A stretch of 53,491 nucleotides of DNA, from positions 1 to 53,491 of the forward strand of contig JAHEZQ010000031.1 of the NCBI GenBank assembly GCA_023250955.1, in the 5' to 3' direction. The notes beneath the pieces are model-generated. The model did not search any database. It saw only the letters and a list, made by a program, of their open reading frames with translations, and was not told the DNA's origin. The DNA comes from Melioribacter sp. (GTDB lineage Bacteria > Bacteroidota > Ignavibacteria > Ignavibacteriales > Melioribacteraceae). The number at the start of each line of letters is the position of its first letter. The stretch's first letter is position 1. The position numbers and the translations under genes were made by a program. Below are positions 18,467 through 27,010 of the stretch, in pieces.

Positions 18467-20791
18467 ATGTATAGAATTTTAAAAATATCTTGTATAATTT
18501 TTTTAGTGTTTTACAGTTTATCAGTTGCGCAGAACGATGGATACAAATTTAATGTTGATTGGAAATCGTTCCTTTCCAATCAAGATATGGTTTGGAAAGA
18601 TAAGCTTCCCAATGATTGGACAAACGGGCCATTCCTGGGTAATGGAATGTTAGGTAGTATGGTTTATTATATGCCGGATTCAAATGCAATTCGTTTTGAA
18701 ATGTGCCGTTCAGATTATGAAGATCACAGGGATTCAACTCAGGGGGAAACTCCATACAGAAAAGGCAGATTACCAATCGGTTATTTTTTATTAAAGCCTG
18801 TGGGAAAAATAATTACACAGAGCAATATGCGTCTCGATTTGCGGAATGCTGAATTAAATGCAAAGATAGTAACTGATAAAGGTAATATTATTTTCAAGTT
18901 TTATGTTCACACAAAAGAAATGTTAATTATTGTTGAGACGAATACGACCGGTGAAGAAGAAAAATTCAAGTGGGAATGGAAAGCTTTACCAGCAGTAAGT
19001 CCACGTCAGCAATGGGGGATAGCAAATAATGAACCGAATAGAATATTTATGGATTATAAAGCTAATCCTGATCCTATCATTTCAAAAATTGATGGAATAA
19101 AATATTGCGAACAAAAACTTCTTTTTGGAGGCCAAACAACAACTGCATGGAAGGAATTAATAAACGGATCGAAAAGAAATTTCCTAATAAACATAACTCA
19201 TTCATATCCTTCCAACACATCTACTCTAGATGCTGTGAAATATTTAAACTCATTTACAACCCTCGATTTTCAAAAACTGTCTACACAACATAAAACTTGG
19301 TGGAATAAATACTATCAAAGAAGTTTTGTATCACTGCCGGATGCAAAACTAGAAAGTTTTTACTGGATTCAGATGTATAAGCTTGCTTCTGCAACACGAG
19401 CAGATAGAGCATTAATAGATAATCAGGGTCCGTGGCTCGAAAAAAGCGCTTGGCCATATGCAACATGGAACTTAAATGTTCAACTTACATATTGGCCTGT
19501 TTATACTTCTAATAGGTTAGAAATAGGTGAATCGTTATTAAACACTCTGTGGAAGAATCGAGAGAATCTTAGAAAAAATATTCCACTACAATATCAAAAA
19601 GATTCATATGGTATTGGTAGAGCAACCGGAACGGATTGTGTTGCAAAGGTAGGTATTCCAGGTCTTGAAGGAAAAGGAACATGGATAGAGAACCAGCAAA
19701 ATATTCCCGAAGTTGGATTGCTTACATGGTCTTGTCATAATCTTTGGCTGCAATATCGGCATTCTATGAATAAAGAAATGTTACGGGAAAAACTTTATCC
19801 ATTATTAAAGGGTGCAATTAATTACTATTTGTATTTTCTAATAGTAGATGAAAAAGGTAAACTTCATTTACCACTAACATATTCCCCTGAATACAAAAAA
19901 ATGGCAGAGGATTGCAATTTTGATTTATCTTTATTGAAATGGGGATGCAGAACTTTAATTAAGATTACAGAAGAATTGTCTATTAACGATTCTCAAACAG
20001 AAAAATGGAAAAATGTTGTAGAAAATCTTACAGATTATCCTTCAGATGAAAACGGTTTTATGATTGGCAAAGATGTGCCTTATGATAAATCCCATCGTCA
20101 TTACTCTCACTTATTAATGATTTATCCTTTATATGAAGTAAATGTAGAACAAGTAGGCGGTGTAGAAATTATTGAAAAGTCACTCAAACATTGGCAAAGT
20201 TTAAGTGAACAAATGAGAGGTTTCTCTTATACAGGTGCTGCCTCAATTGCAGCTTCTTTAGGAAAAGGAAACGAAGCACTTTCTTATCTCAAAGATTTGT
20301 GGGAAGAGAAATTTTTATGTGCTAATACATTTTATGTTGAAAGCGGACCCGTAATTGAAACACCATTATCTGGAGCTCAGGCAATTCATGATATGCTGAT
20401 ACAAAGCTGGGGAGATAAAATTAGAATATTTCCCGCAATCCCGAATAAGTGGTATGATGTCAGTTTCGATAATCTAAGTGCTGAAGGTGGATTTCTTGTT
20501 AGCGCTTCAAGAAAAAATGGTAAGACGGAATTTGTAAAAATAGAGAACCGTGCTGGTGAACTTTGCATTATTAATCCAAACATTGAAGGGGAAGTTCAGA
20601 TCAAATCAACTGGCAATGTAAAGTTGGAAAAATCACAAAACGGTTTTTACAAACTCAAAATTAAGAAAGGTGAATCTGTAATACTTTATGAATCTTCCAC
20701 TAAGGATTTTTTAGTGCGACCGATTAATGTCGATAAAGAGAAAAATAATTATTTCGGTTCTGAAGCTATGAAACAAATAACCAATCAATAA
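18467..20791 (+). CDS. GH95-like alpha-L-fucosidase/alpha-L-galactosidase
   Basis: A 774-residue exported glycosidase related to GH95. It has a signal peptide (about 1-21), an N-terminal beta-sandwich (about 30-260, with WTNGPFLGNGMLGSMVYY) and an (alpha/alpha)6 catalytic barrel. The barrel holds WNLNVQLTYWP (about 334-344), where the N-x-N pair matches the catalytic asparagines of GH95; TYSPEY (about 471-476), where Glu matches the general acid region; and HRHYSHLLMIYPL (about 541-553). A C-terminal beta domain follows. GH95 enzymes are inverting and release terminal alpha-L-fucose or L-galactose. The overall match is to a divergent branch, so the sugar is uncertain. Near the 3' end the coding sequence looks normal. 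Confidence 0.75.
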   Translation: MYRILKISCIIFLVFYSLSVAQNDGYKFNVDWKSFLSNQDMVWKDKLPNDWTNGPFLGNGMLGSMVYYMPDSNAIRFEMCRSDYEDHRDSTQGETPYRKGRLPIGYFLLKPVGKIITQSNMRLDLRNAELNAKIVTDKGNIIFKFYVHTKEMLIIVETNTTGEEEKFKWEWKALPAVSPRQQWGIANNEPNRIFMDYKANPDPIISKIDGIKYCEQKLLFGGQTTTAWKELINGSKRNFLINITHSYPSNTSTLDAVKYLNSFTTLDFQKLSTQHKTWWNKYYQRSFVSLPDAKLESFYWIQMYKLASATRADRALIDNQGPWLEKSAWPYATWNLNVQLTYWPVYTSNRLEIGESLLNTLWKNRENLRKNIPLQYQKDSYGIGRATGTDCVAKVGIPGLEGKGTWIENQQNIPEVGLLTWSCHNLWLQYRHSMNKEMLREKLYPLLKGAINYYLYFLIVDEKGKLHLPLTYSPEYKKMAEDCNFDLSLLKWGCRTLIKITEELSINDSQTEKWKNVVENLTDYPSDENGFMIGKDVPYDKSHRHYSHLLMIYPLYEVNVEQVGGVEIIEKSLKHWQSLSEQMRGFSYTGAASIAASLGKGNEALSYLKDLWEEKFLCANTFYVESGPVIETPLSGAQAIHDMLIQSWGDKIRIFPAIPNKWYDVSFDNLSAEGGFLVSASRKNGKTEFVKIENRAGELCIINPNIEGEVQIKSTGNVKLEKSQNGFYKLKIKKGESVILYESSTKDFLVRPINVDKEKNNYFGSEAMKQITNQ

Positions 20792-21281
20792 TTAACAAAA
20801 ATGAGGTACCCTATACGAAAAGCAATAATAATTTTATCAGCGATTTATTAATGCTTGTGTTTTCCTATAAGGTTACGGCTCAGGAAAAATATTTTGAATG
20901 ATATTATATAATATTTTTATTTGATTGTTAGTACTATCGAAAGTTTTGAACGAGATAATATAAAATGTTTTGTTGATTGGACCGCACGATGTGATATTAA
21001 GATGTATGCGATTTCTAAAACATTTTTGGTAAAAACACGATCCGCAAATCATGACTCCAAATGCTCCATTCATGTAACAACTTACAAAGTGACCCCTTAT
21101 TATTTGAATACTCTATTATAGTATAGGAAATTTGTTTTTGAAATTTCTCTTAGTTCATTAAAAGCAGTTTTGGGATAAGATATGTTGATTTTATGAATCT
21201 AATAAAAAAGTCTTGTGTTTATTTTTTTTTTTTATTATTTACACGTGAAAGTTACCGAGTAAGTTGGATTTTTTATTAAGT
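20792..21281. other. Intergenic region upstream of the LacI-type regulator
   Basis: A 490-base AT-rich spacer with no supported gene; small opposing frames at 20873-21121 are spurious. A poly-T stretch precedes an ACACGTGA motif at 21241-21248, which could be half of a regulator operator, though such a hexamer is expected several times by chance in this window. The promoter for the sugar operon should lie here. Confidence 0.4.
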
Positions 21282-22307
21282 ATGGCACAAACAACACAAT
21301 CTGATATTGCAAAAAAACTTAATGTAACCCGTATTACAGTTTCAAAAGCCCTTCGAGATCATCCTGATATTTCAACCAAGATGAAAAAACTAGTGTGTAA
21401 GATGGCAGATGAACTTGGATATACCCCAAACCTTATCGCAAAAAATTTATCATCTAAAAAAACTTTTACTATTGGTGTTGTTGTCCCTGATTTGGAAAAC
21501 AGCTTTTTCGCTTATGTAGTCGACAGTATGATTGACGAAGCTTCAGAGAATAATTATCACATGATTCTCACGATCTCAAGAGAGAATGAACAGAATGAAA
21601 TTTCTAATATCCGAAACCTACTAGGAATGCGTGTAGATGGACTGCTCGTTTGCGTTTCTCAACAAACGAAAGATTCTCAGATCTATGATCAAGTAAATAA
21701 AATGAATATTCCTCTGGTTTTTTTTGATCGTCAAATAGAAGGACTCGGTTTCAACAATGTTAAGTTTAATGATAAAAAATGTGGAGAGCAGACTCTAGAT
21801 AAAATTATCCAGGAAGGATATGGAAGGATAGCCCATTTTGCAGGTTACACTAATGTAAGCATAGGAAGAGATCGTCTGGAAGCTTATCAATCTGCATTAC
21901 GCAAAAATAATCTCTCTATTAATAAGGAATGGATAATTGAAGGCGGCTTTGAAATAACAGATGGATACAATGCATTCATGAAAATGTATCAGAAAAAAGA
22001 TCTACCAGAAATTATTTTTACTGTAAACGACCGAGTAGCGTTAGGTGCCTATTCAGCTATAAAAGAAGTAGGCCTAAAAATTCCTGAAGACATTGGCTTA
22101 GTTGCATTTGGATTCAACGAAACGGCAAAAACTTTTATACCGCCATTAGCCATTATTAATCAAGACCCTCGGCAGATGGGTCATATTGCAGTCGATACTC
22201 TTATCAAGGTCATTAATCTAAATACAACAGAAAAGCCCCAAGAAATATTAATCGATGAAGAATTTGTATGGAATAGCTCAATTGTGAGAAAACAAAATAA
22301 AATTTAA
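21282..22307 (+). CDS. LacI-family transcriptional regulator
   Basis: A 341-residue sugar-responsive repressor/activator. The N-terminal helix-turn-helix and hinge (about 1-60: SDIAKKLNVTRITVSKALRD then GYTPNLIAKNLSS) are followed by a periplasmic-binding-protein-like effector domain (about 62-335; TIGVVVPDLENSFFA, GLLVCVSQ, FNDRVALGAYSA-like TVNDRVALGAYS, LVAFGFNE). An in-frame TTG six codons upstream is rejected because LacI proteins usually start one residue or so before the T-x-x-D-I-A motif. It is the first gene of a tightly spaced operon, so it probably controls the downstream sugar genes; the effector is unknown. Confidence 0.93.
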   Translation: MAQTTQSDIAKKLNVTRITVSKALRDHPDISTKMKKLVCKMADELGYTPNLIAKNLSSKKTFTIGVVVPDLENSFFAYVVDSMIDEASENNYHMILTISRENEQNEISNIRNLLGMRVDGLLVCVSQQTKDSQIYDQVNKMNIPLVFFDRQIEGLGFNNVKFNDKKCGEQTLDKIIQEGYGRIAHFAGYTNVSIGRDRLEAYQSALRKNNLSINKEWIIEGGFEITDGYNAFMKMYQKKDLPEIIFTVNDRVALGAYSAIKEVGLKIPEDIGLVAFGFNETAKTFIPPLAIINQDPRQMGHIAVDTLIKVINLNTTEKPQEILIDEEFVWNSSIVRKQNKI

Positions 22308-22330
22308 ATTGTAAACAAATAGGATCAATT

Positions 22331-23332
22331 ATGGGAAAAATTATTATCGCCGGTGCTGGAGGATTTATTGGGGGACATTTGACAAAAGAGTTAACAGTTC
22401 TGGGAAATCAAATCCGTGCTGTTGATATCAAGCCGCTTAATAAATGGTATCAGATAAATCCTAAAGCTGAAAATTTAGTACTCGATTTACGTGAAAAAGA
22501 AAATTGTTACAATGCTGTCAATGGCTTCGATGAAGTATTTAATCTTGCTGCCGATATGGGTGGAATGGGTTTTATAGAAACGCATAAAGCCGCTTGTATG
22601 TTAAGTGTTCTTATAAATACACATTTGCTGATGGCTGCACGTGACAAAGGAATAAAAAGATATTTTTATGCGTCATCGGCTTGTGTTTATAATGGCGAAA
22701 AGCAAAGTGATCCTAATAATCAAGGATTGAAAGAATCAGATGCGTATCCGGCATTAGCTGAGGACGGATATGGATGGGAAAAATTATTTAGTGAAAGAAT
22801 GTGTCGTCACTTTAGAGAAGACCATGAGCTACGGACACGAGTGGCTCGCTTCCATAATGTTTATGGACCCTATGGAACTTATGATGGGGGAAGAGAAAAA
22901 GCTCCAGCGGCTATATGTAGAAAAATTATTGAGGCTAAATTATTTGATAAAAAAGAAATTGTTATTTGGGGAGATGGACATCAAACTCGCAGTTTTATGT
23001 ATATAGATGATTGTATCAAAGGTATTCTTGATATAATGAACAGTGACATTGAAGAACCGATAAATCTTGGAAGTAGCGAAATGGTTTCTATTAATCAGCT
23101 CGTTGATTATGTGGAAGAGATTGCCTCCCATAAACTAAAAAGAAAATACGATCTCAATGCTCCTAAAGGTGTAAGAGGTCGTAACAGCGATAATACTTTA
23201 ATAAGAAAATACCTTCATTGGGAACCTTCAATTTCTCTAAAAACAGGATTGAAGAAAACATATGATTGGATTGAACAACAGGTAATTGCTAGTAAAGAAA
23301 ATGACAATAGAAAAATTATTTTTAATGAATAA
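22331..23332 (+). CDS. GDP-mannose 3,5-epimerase-like NAD-dependent epimerase
   Basis: A 333-residue short-chain dehydrogenase/epimerase. It has a Rossmann GAGGFIGG motif (residues 8-15) and the SSAC segment (Cys118) with the YGWEK motif (Tyr147, Lys151). The blocks NLAADMGGMGF, FYASSACVY, LKESDAYPA, RFHNVYGPYGT and GGREKAPAA are shared with plant GDP-mannose 3,5-epimerase, which turns GDP-D-mannose into GDP-L-galactose/GDP-L-gulose. Cys118 corresponds to the epimerase catalytic cysteine. It lies 23 bases after the regulator. Reversal (GDP-L-galactose to GDP-mannose) is possible in principle. The actual substrate could be another nucleotide sugar. Confidence 0.85.
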   Translation: MGKIIIAGAGGFIGGHLTKELTVLGNQIRAVDIKPLNKWYQINPKAENLVLDLREKENCYNAVNGFDEVFNLAADMGGMGFIETHKAACMLSVLINTHLLMAARDKGIKRYFYASSACVYNGEKQSDPNNQGLKESDAYPALAEDGYGWEKLFSERMCRHFREDHELRTRVARFHNVYGPYGTYDGGREKAPAAICRKIIEAKLFDKKEIVIWGDGHQTRSFMYIDDCIKGILDIMNSDIEEPINLGSSEMVSINQLVDYVEEIASHKLKRKYDLNAPKGVRGRNSDNTLIRKYLHWEPSISLKTGLKKTYDWIEQQVIASKENDNRKIIFNE

Positions 23333-23356
23333 TAATTTATTGTGGAAAATTATTGA

Positions 23357-24493
23357 ATGAAAAGTAAAAAGGTACTCGTTAGCGGTTGTTTCGATTTATT
23401 TCACAACGGACACATTGCTTTTTTGAAAACGGCCTCTTCTTATGGGAGACTATATGTTGCTGTGGGTAAAGATGCCAACCTTTATCTACTAAAAGGTAAA
23501 AAACCATACTTTAATCAAGAAGAACGAGTATATCTAGTAAACTCAATCAAATATGTTGAAGATGCATTTCTTGCCACAGGATCGGGCGTGCTTGATTTTG
23601 AACCTGATTTAGAAAGAATCAAACCTGATATTTTTATTGTTAATTCTGATGGGCACACATTGGGAAAAAAAGCTCTTTGTAAAAAAAATGGTATCAAGTA
23701 TATCGTACTTGAAAGAATTCCTGAATCAGGTTTACCTGCAAGATCAAGTTCTAGTGCAAAACAAGAATTAGGTTTTCCGTATCGTTTATGTATCGCTGGT
23801 GGATGGATTGATCAACCATGGGTTTCTAAAATTCATCCGGGTTCTGTTGTTGTTGCACAACTTTGGCCAACGATTGAGTTTAATGACCGCTCAGGAATGG
23901 CAACCAGTTCACGTAAAGTTGCAATTCATCTTTGGGGTGATAGATATCCTGATGGTGATCCAATTGAAAATGCGAAACTCTTATTCGGCGCAGAAAATCC
24001 TCCTGGGGCGAAATACATTTCCGGTTCGCAGGATCATATTGGATTATTAAATCCAGGCATCAGTCGCTTATACTATGATGGTGGGTATTGGCCAGTAAAA
24101 ATAGACTCAAACGTAAGTGCAGATATTTGTGATTGGTTATCAAATACACTTCAATTTATTCCGCTCAGACCACGTCCCGATCATTATGATCCTTTAAAAG
24201 AAAAAAAAATAATTATGAAATTTGTTAAAAAATTGGGTGAAGCGGGGGAGAAATGCTGGACAAGTATTTTACGAAAAGATGTTAAAGGATTAGGTGAATC
24301 CATGACAGAAACTTTTCTCGCTTGGAAACAAATGCTGCCATACACTATTCCCGACTATGTAATGAGAGAAATGGAAACTAAGTATTTTCCTAACTATCCT
24401 GGTGCGATCACGACAGGAAGCGGAGGTGGGTATATAGTAGTTGCTACTGAAAGCAAAATAAAAGGATCAATAGAAATAAAAGTAAAATATTGA
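23357..24493 (+). CDS. Cytidylyltransferase-like / GHMP-kinase-like fusion protein
   Basis: A 378-residue two-domain protein. Residues 1-130 are a nucleotidyltransferase of the TagD/RfaE-C class with SGCFDLFHNGH (G10-H19, the HxGH nucleotide site) and a later RSSSSAK segment in place of the usual ISSTxI. Residues about 137-378 look like a GHMP kinase: LCIAGGWIDQP resembles the AGGWxDxPP motif of fucokinase-type enzymes, GMATSSRK resembles the GLGTSSA ATP loop, and ITTGSGGGY resembles the C-terminal glycine motif. This domain is short for the family, so activity is unproved. The design would phosphorylate a sugar at C1 and load it onto a nucleotide. It follows the epimerase by 24 bases. I do not know a characterised protein with this order. 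Confidence 0.72.
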   Translation: MKSKKVLVSGCFDLFHNGHIAFLKTASSYGRLYVAVGKDANLYLLKGKKPYFNQEERVYLVNSIKYVEDAFLATGSGVLDFEPDLERIKPDIFIVNSDGHTLGKKALCKKNGIKYIVLERIPESGLPARSSSSAKQELGFPYRLCIAGGWIDQPWVSKIHPGSVVVAQLWPTIEFNDRSGMATSSRKVAIHLWGDRYPDGDPIENAKLLFGAENPPGAKYISGSQDHIGLLNPGISRLYYDGGYWPVKIDSNVSADICDWLSNTLQFIPLRPRPDHYDPLKEKKIIMKFVKKLGEAGEKCWTSILRKDVKGLGESMTETFLAWKQMLPYTIPDYVMREMETKYFPNYPGAITTGSGGGYIVVATESKIKGSIEIKVKY

Positions 24494-24524
24494 TTTATTC
24501 TTAACACTTATTTACGAGGTAAGA

Positions 24525-24923
24525 TTGGGGAAAATAATCAAGCGTTATTGTAAAACGATGCAATTAATTGATGACCCTCGACTGATAGCAGAATATATAA
24601 AGCTTCATTCCTTAGGATCTGCTTGGCCCGAAATCACTGATGGAATGAAAGAAGTGGGAATCATTGATATGGAGATTTATCTATATGGAACAACACTTTT
24701 CATGATAATGGAAACTAAAGAAGATTTTGATCACGATAAAGCAATGACAAAACTTGCATCTCTTCCTCGTCAGAAAGAATGGGAAACAACTGTTTCGCTA
24801 TATCAAAAAACATCTCAAGAATCATCAGCTAAAGAAAAATGGATTTTAATGGAAAGGATTTACAAGCTTTGTCAAAATAAAGAATATAATGCAGAAGAAG
24901 GATATTGTGAAGAGATTAAATAG
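24525..24923 (+). CDS. L-rhamnose/L-fucose mutarotase-type protein (RhaM family)
   Basis: A 132-residue protein of the RhaM/YiiL family, which interconverts alpha and beta anomers of 6-deoxy-L-hexoses after uptake. Family features are the YCKTMQLIDDP N-terminus, a His in YIKLHSLGSAWPEI, and the central IYLYGTTLFMIMET strands. The last ~25 residues extend beyond the usual ~105. The start is TTG with GAGG five bases upstream and agrees with the family N-terminus; the next ATG would cut off the first strand. It sits in the LacI-led operon ahead of the symporter, consistent with an imported sugar. Confidence 0.87.
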   Translation: MGKIIKRYCKTMQLIDDPRLIAEYIKLHSLGSAWPEITDGMKEVGIIDMEIYLYGTTLFMIMETKEDFDHDKAMTKLASLPRQKEWETTVSLYQKTSQESSAKEKWILMERIYKLCQNKEYNAEEGYCEEIK

Positions 24924-24964
24924 CCTGATTTAAAAAAGATCTTAAACATTTTAAGAGGATTAAT

Positions 24965-26644
24965 ATGGTATCAATACCGCTGACACTTTTTGACTGGGGG
25001 ATATTAATTATTTATTTCTGTTTTATAGCTTGGATAGGATTTTATCTAAAAAGATTTACTAAAACGGATGATGATTTTTTCCTTGCAGGTAGAAGGAACA
25101 GCATGTGGGTTTGCGGGATAGCATTCATGTCAGCAAACATGGGTTCGATGGAAGTTATCGGTTATGCTGGTCAAAGTGTTAAGTACGGATTGTACGCTGC
25201 ACACTTTTATTTAATTGGTGCAATTCCTGCAATGCTTTTCCTTGGTGTTTTTATGATGCCATTCTATTATCATAGTAAGATCAAATCAATTCCAGGTTAT
25301 CTCAAAGCTAGGTTTAACGAAGGTGCTAGAGTATTCAATGCAGCAATGTTTGTTGTAAATATGATTTTGGTTTCGGGTATAGCTCTGTATTTACAGGCGC
25401 TTATATTTCATACATTTCTTGGTTGGAATTGGGATTTAAGTATTTGGCTTTCGGCAGCTTTCGTTGCTCTTTATGTTACTTTGAGTGGATTACTCTCAGC
25501 AATGTTCACAGAAATAATTCAGTTCTTTCTTATTTGGGCAGGTATAATGATTTTACCAATCTTAGGTCTTATCGATATTGGTGGACCGGCAGAAATTTCG
25601 AAAAATCTTTCACAAGCGTACACGACGCTCTGGTCGACATCAGGAAATCCACAAAACAATGCGATGTATGTAACTTGGGGTGGCTTAATTTTAGGATTAG
25701 GATTTGCGATTGCATTCGGTTATTGGACGACGGATTTTTTAATTATTCAGAGAGCATTTTCTGCAAAGGACCTGCGCTCAGCAAGAATGACTCCAATCAT
25801 CGGTTCATATTTTAAATTGCTGCTGGGATTTGTTGTTGTTGGCACTGGCATGATTGCATTGGTATTAATGAATAATCCCTCTAGCGGATTTAGTTTGCTT
25901 GTAGAAAATGGGAAAGTGAATTACGATTCAGTGATGCCTTTGTTAATGAAAAGATATTTTACGCCAGGACTGATTGGAGTTGGAGTAACATCTCTTGTTG
26001 CAATGTTCATGGCAGGAATGGCAGGAAATATGAGTTCTTTCAATGCCGTTTGGACTTATGATATTTATCACTCAGTCATAAATAAAAAAGCTTCAAATGA
26101 AAAACTTCTTCAAGTCGGACGAATTGCAACAGTAGCAGGGATTATCTTGAGTGTTGTAGGTGCTTATATCGCACGCAGTATGCCGAGTGTCATTGATTAT
26201 CTACAGGCAATCACTTCAATGTTTTTAGCACCATCAGTAGCTGTTATTCTTCTTGGAATGTTTTGGAAATGGATTACACCCAAGGGTGGATTGTGGGGTA
26301 TGTTGATTGGGACTTTTTTAGCTGTTGGATTATTTCTTGCTCAAGAATTTGGATGGATAAGTGTAGGTGCAATTGTGCCCGATTTCAATGGAACTAATGC
26401 TCAATCTTACATGGCTGCGAATTTGTGGCGTGCTGTTTGGGCATGGCTAATAGCAGCAGGCTCAGCAATCGTGATTAGTTTATTTACAATTAAAAAAACA
26501 GATGAAGAACTGACTGGGTTCGTACATGGACTAGTTGAAAAAATCGATGTTGAAGAAGAAAAAATCGGATTTTTTCAAAAGCCTTCTTTCTGGGCTACTG
26601 TTACGCTAATCATTTTTGTTATTATTAATTTATTATTATGGTAA
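24965..26644 (+). CDS. Sodium/solute symporter (SSS family), probably sugar
   Basis: A 559-residue inner-membrane protein with about 13-14 predicted helices. The SSS (SGLT/PutP) pattern starts with TxxDFFLAGRR-like DDFFLAGRRNSMW after helix 1, and continues with ANMGSMEVIGYAG, SIPGYLKARF and the FNAVWTYDIYH loop. SSS carriers move sugars, amino acids or organic acids with Na+. The strong ribosome site AAGAGGA precedes the ATG. The gene follows the mutarotase by about 40 bases, so the cargo is probably the sugar processed by this operon. Confidence 0.93.
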   Translation: MVSIPLTLFDWGILIIYFCFIAWIGFYLKRFTKTDDDFFLAGRRNSMWVCGIAFMSANMGSMEVIGYAGQSVKYGLYAAHFYLIGAIPAMLFLGVFMMPFYYHSKIKSIPGYLKARFNEGARVFNAAMFVVNMILVSGIALYLQALIFHTFLGWNWDLSIWLSAAFVALYVTLSGLLSAMFTEIIQFFLIWAGIMILPILGLIDIGGPAEISKNLSQAYTTLWSTSGNPQNNAMYVTWGGLILGLGFAIAFGYWTTDFLIIQRAFSAKDLRSARMTPIIGSYFKLLLGFVVVGTGMIALVLMNNPSSGFSLLVENGKVNYDSVMPLLMKRYFTPGLIGVGVTSLVAMFMAGMAGNMSSFNAVWTYDIYHSVINKKASNEKLLQVGRIATVAGIILSVVGAYIARSMPSVIDYLQAITSMFLAPSVAVILLGMFWKWITPKGGLWGMLIGTFLAVGLFLAQEFGWISVGAIVPDFNGTNAQSYMAANLWRAVWAWLIAAGSAIVISLFTIKKTDEELTGFVHGLVEKIDVEEEKIGFFQKPSFWATVTLIIFVIINLLLW

Positions 26645-26662
26645 AGAGGTACAGGAGATAAA

Positions 26663-26884
26663 ATGGAAAAGAGTAACTATGGCTTAAGTTCAATCTGGTT
26701 TTTTGTTGGCTGGATTTTATTTTTGATTGGAATAATAGTTCTTACTGCAGGAGTTTATGGGATGTTTTCTGCTAATGATCCTAGAATATCTCTCTCGAAT
26801 TTGCACGCAAATCTTTGGTGGGGTGGGATTATTATGATTGTAGGATTAATCTATATTATCAAAAATAGAATTAAAAATAAATAA
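26663..26884 (+). CDS. Small two-helix membrane protein accompanying the symporter
   Basis: A 73-residue protein with two predicted membrane helices (about 10-32 and 49-66), a short loop with SNLHANLWWGG and a basic C-terminus. AGGAG lies seven bases before the ATG, and the start is 18 bases after the symporter stop, so they are almost certainly co-transcribed. It may be an accessory subunit of the carrier; this is inferred from position only. No family recognised. Confidence 0.8.
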   Translation: MEKSNYGLSSIWFFVGWILFLIGIIVLTAGVYGMFSANDPRISLSNLHANLWWGGIIMIVGLIYIIKNRIKNK

Positions 26885-27010
26885 AGCTATTCTCGGCAAG
26901 CAGCTTATAGTAATATTTAAAGTTGTTCATTCTTCTTCACAAACAATTTTGAATTAAACATTGAGACTAGGGTCAAATTTCATAAAAGAAAAAAATGGGA
27001 GTGATTAAAC

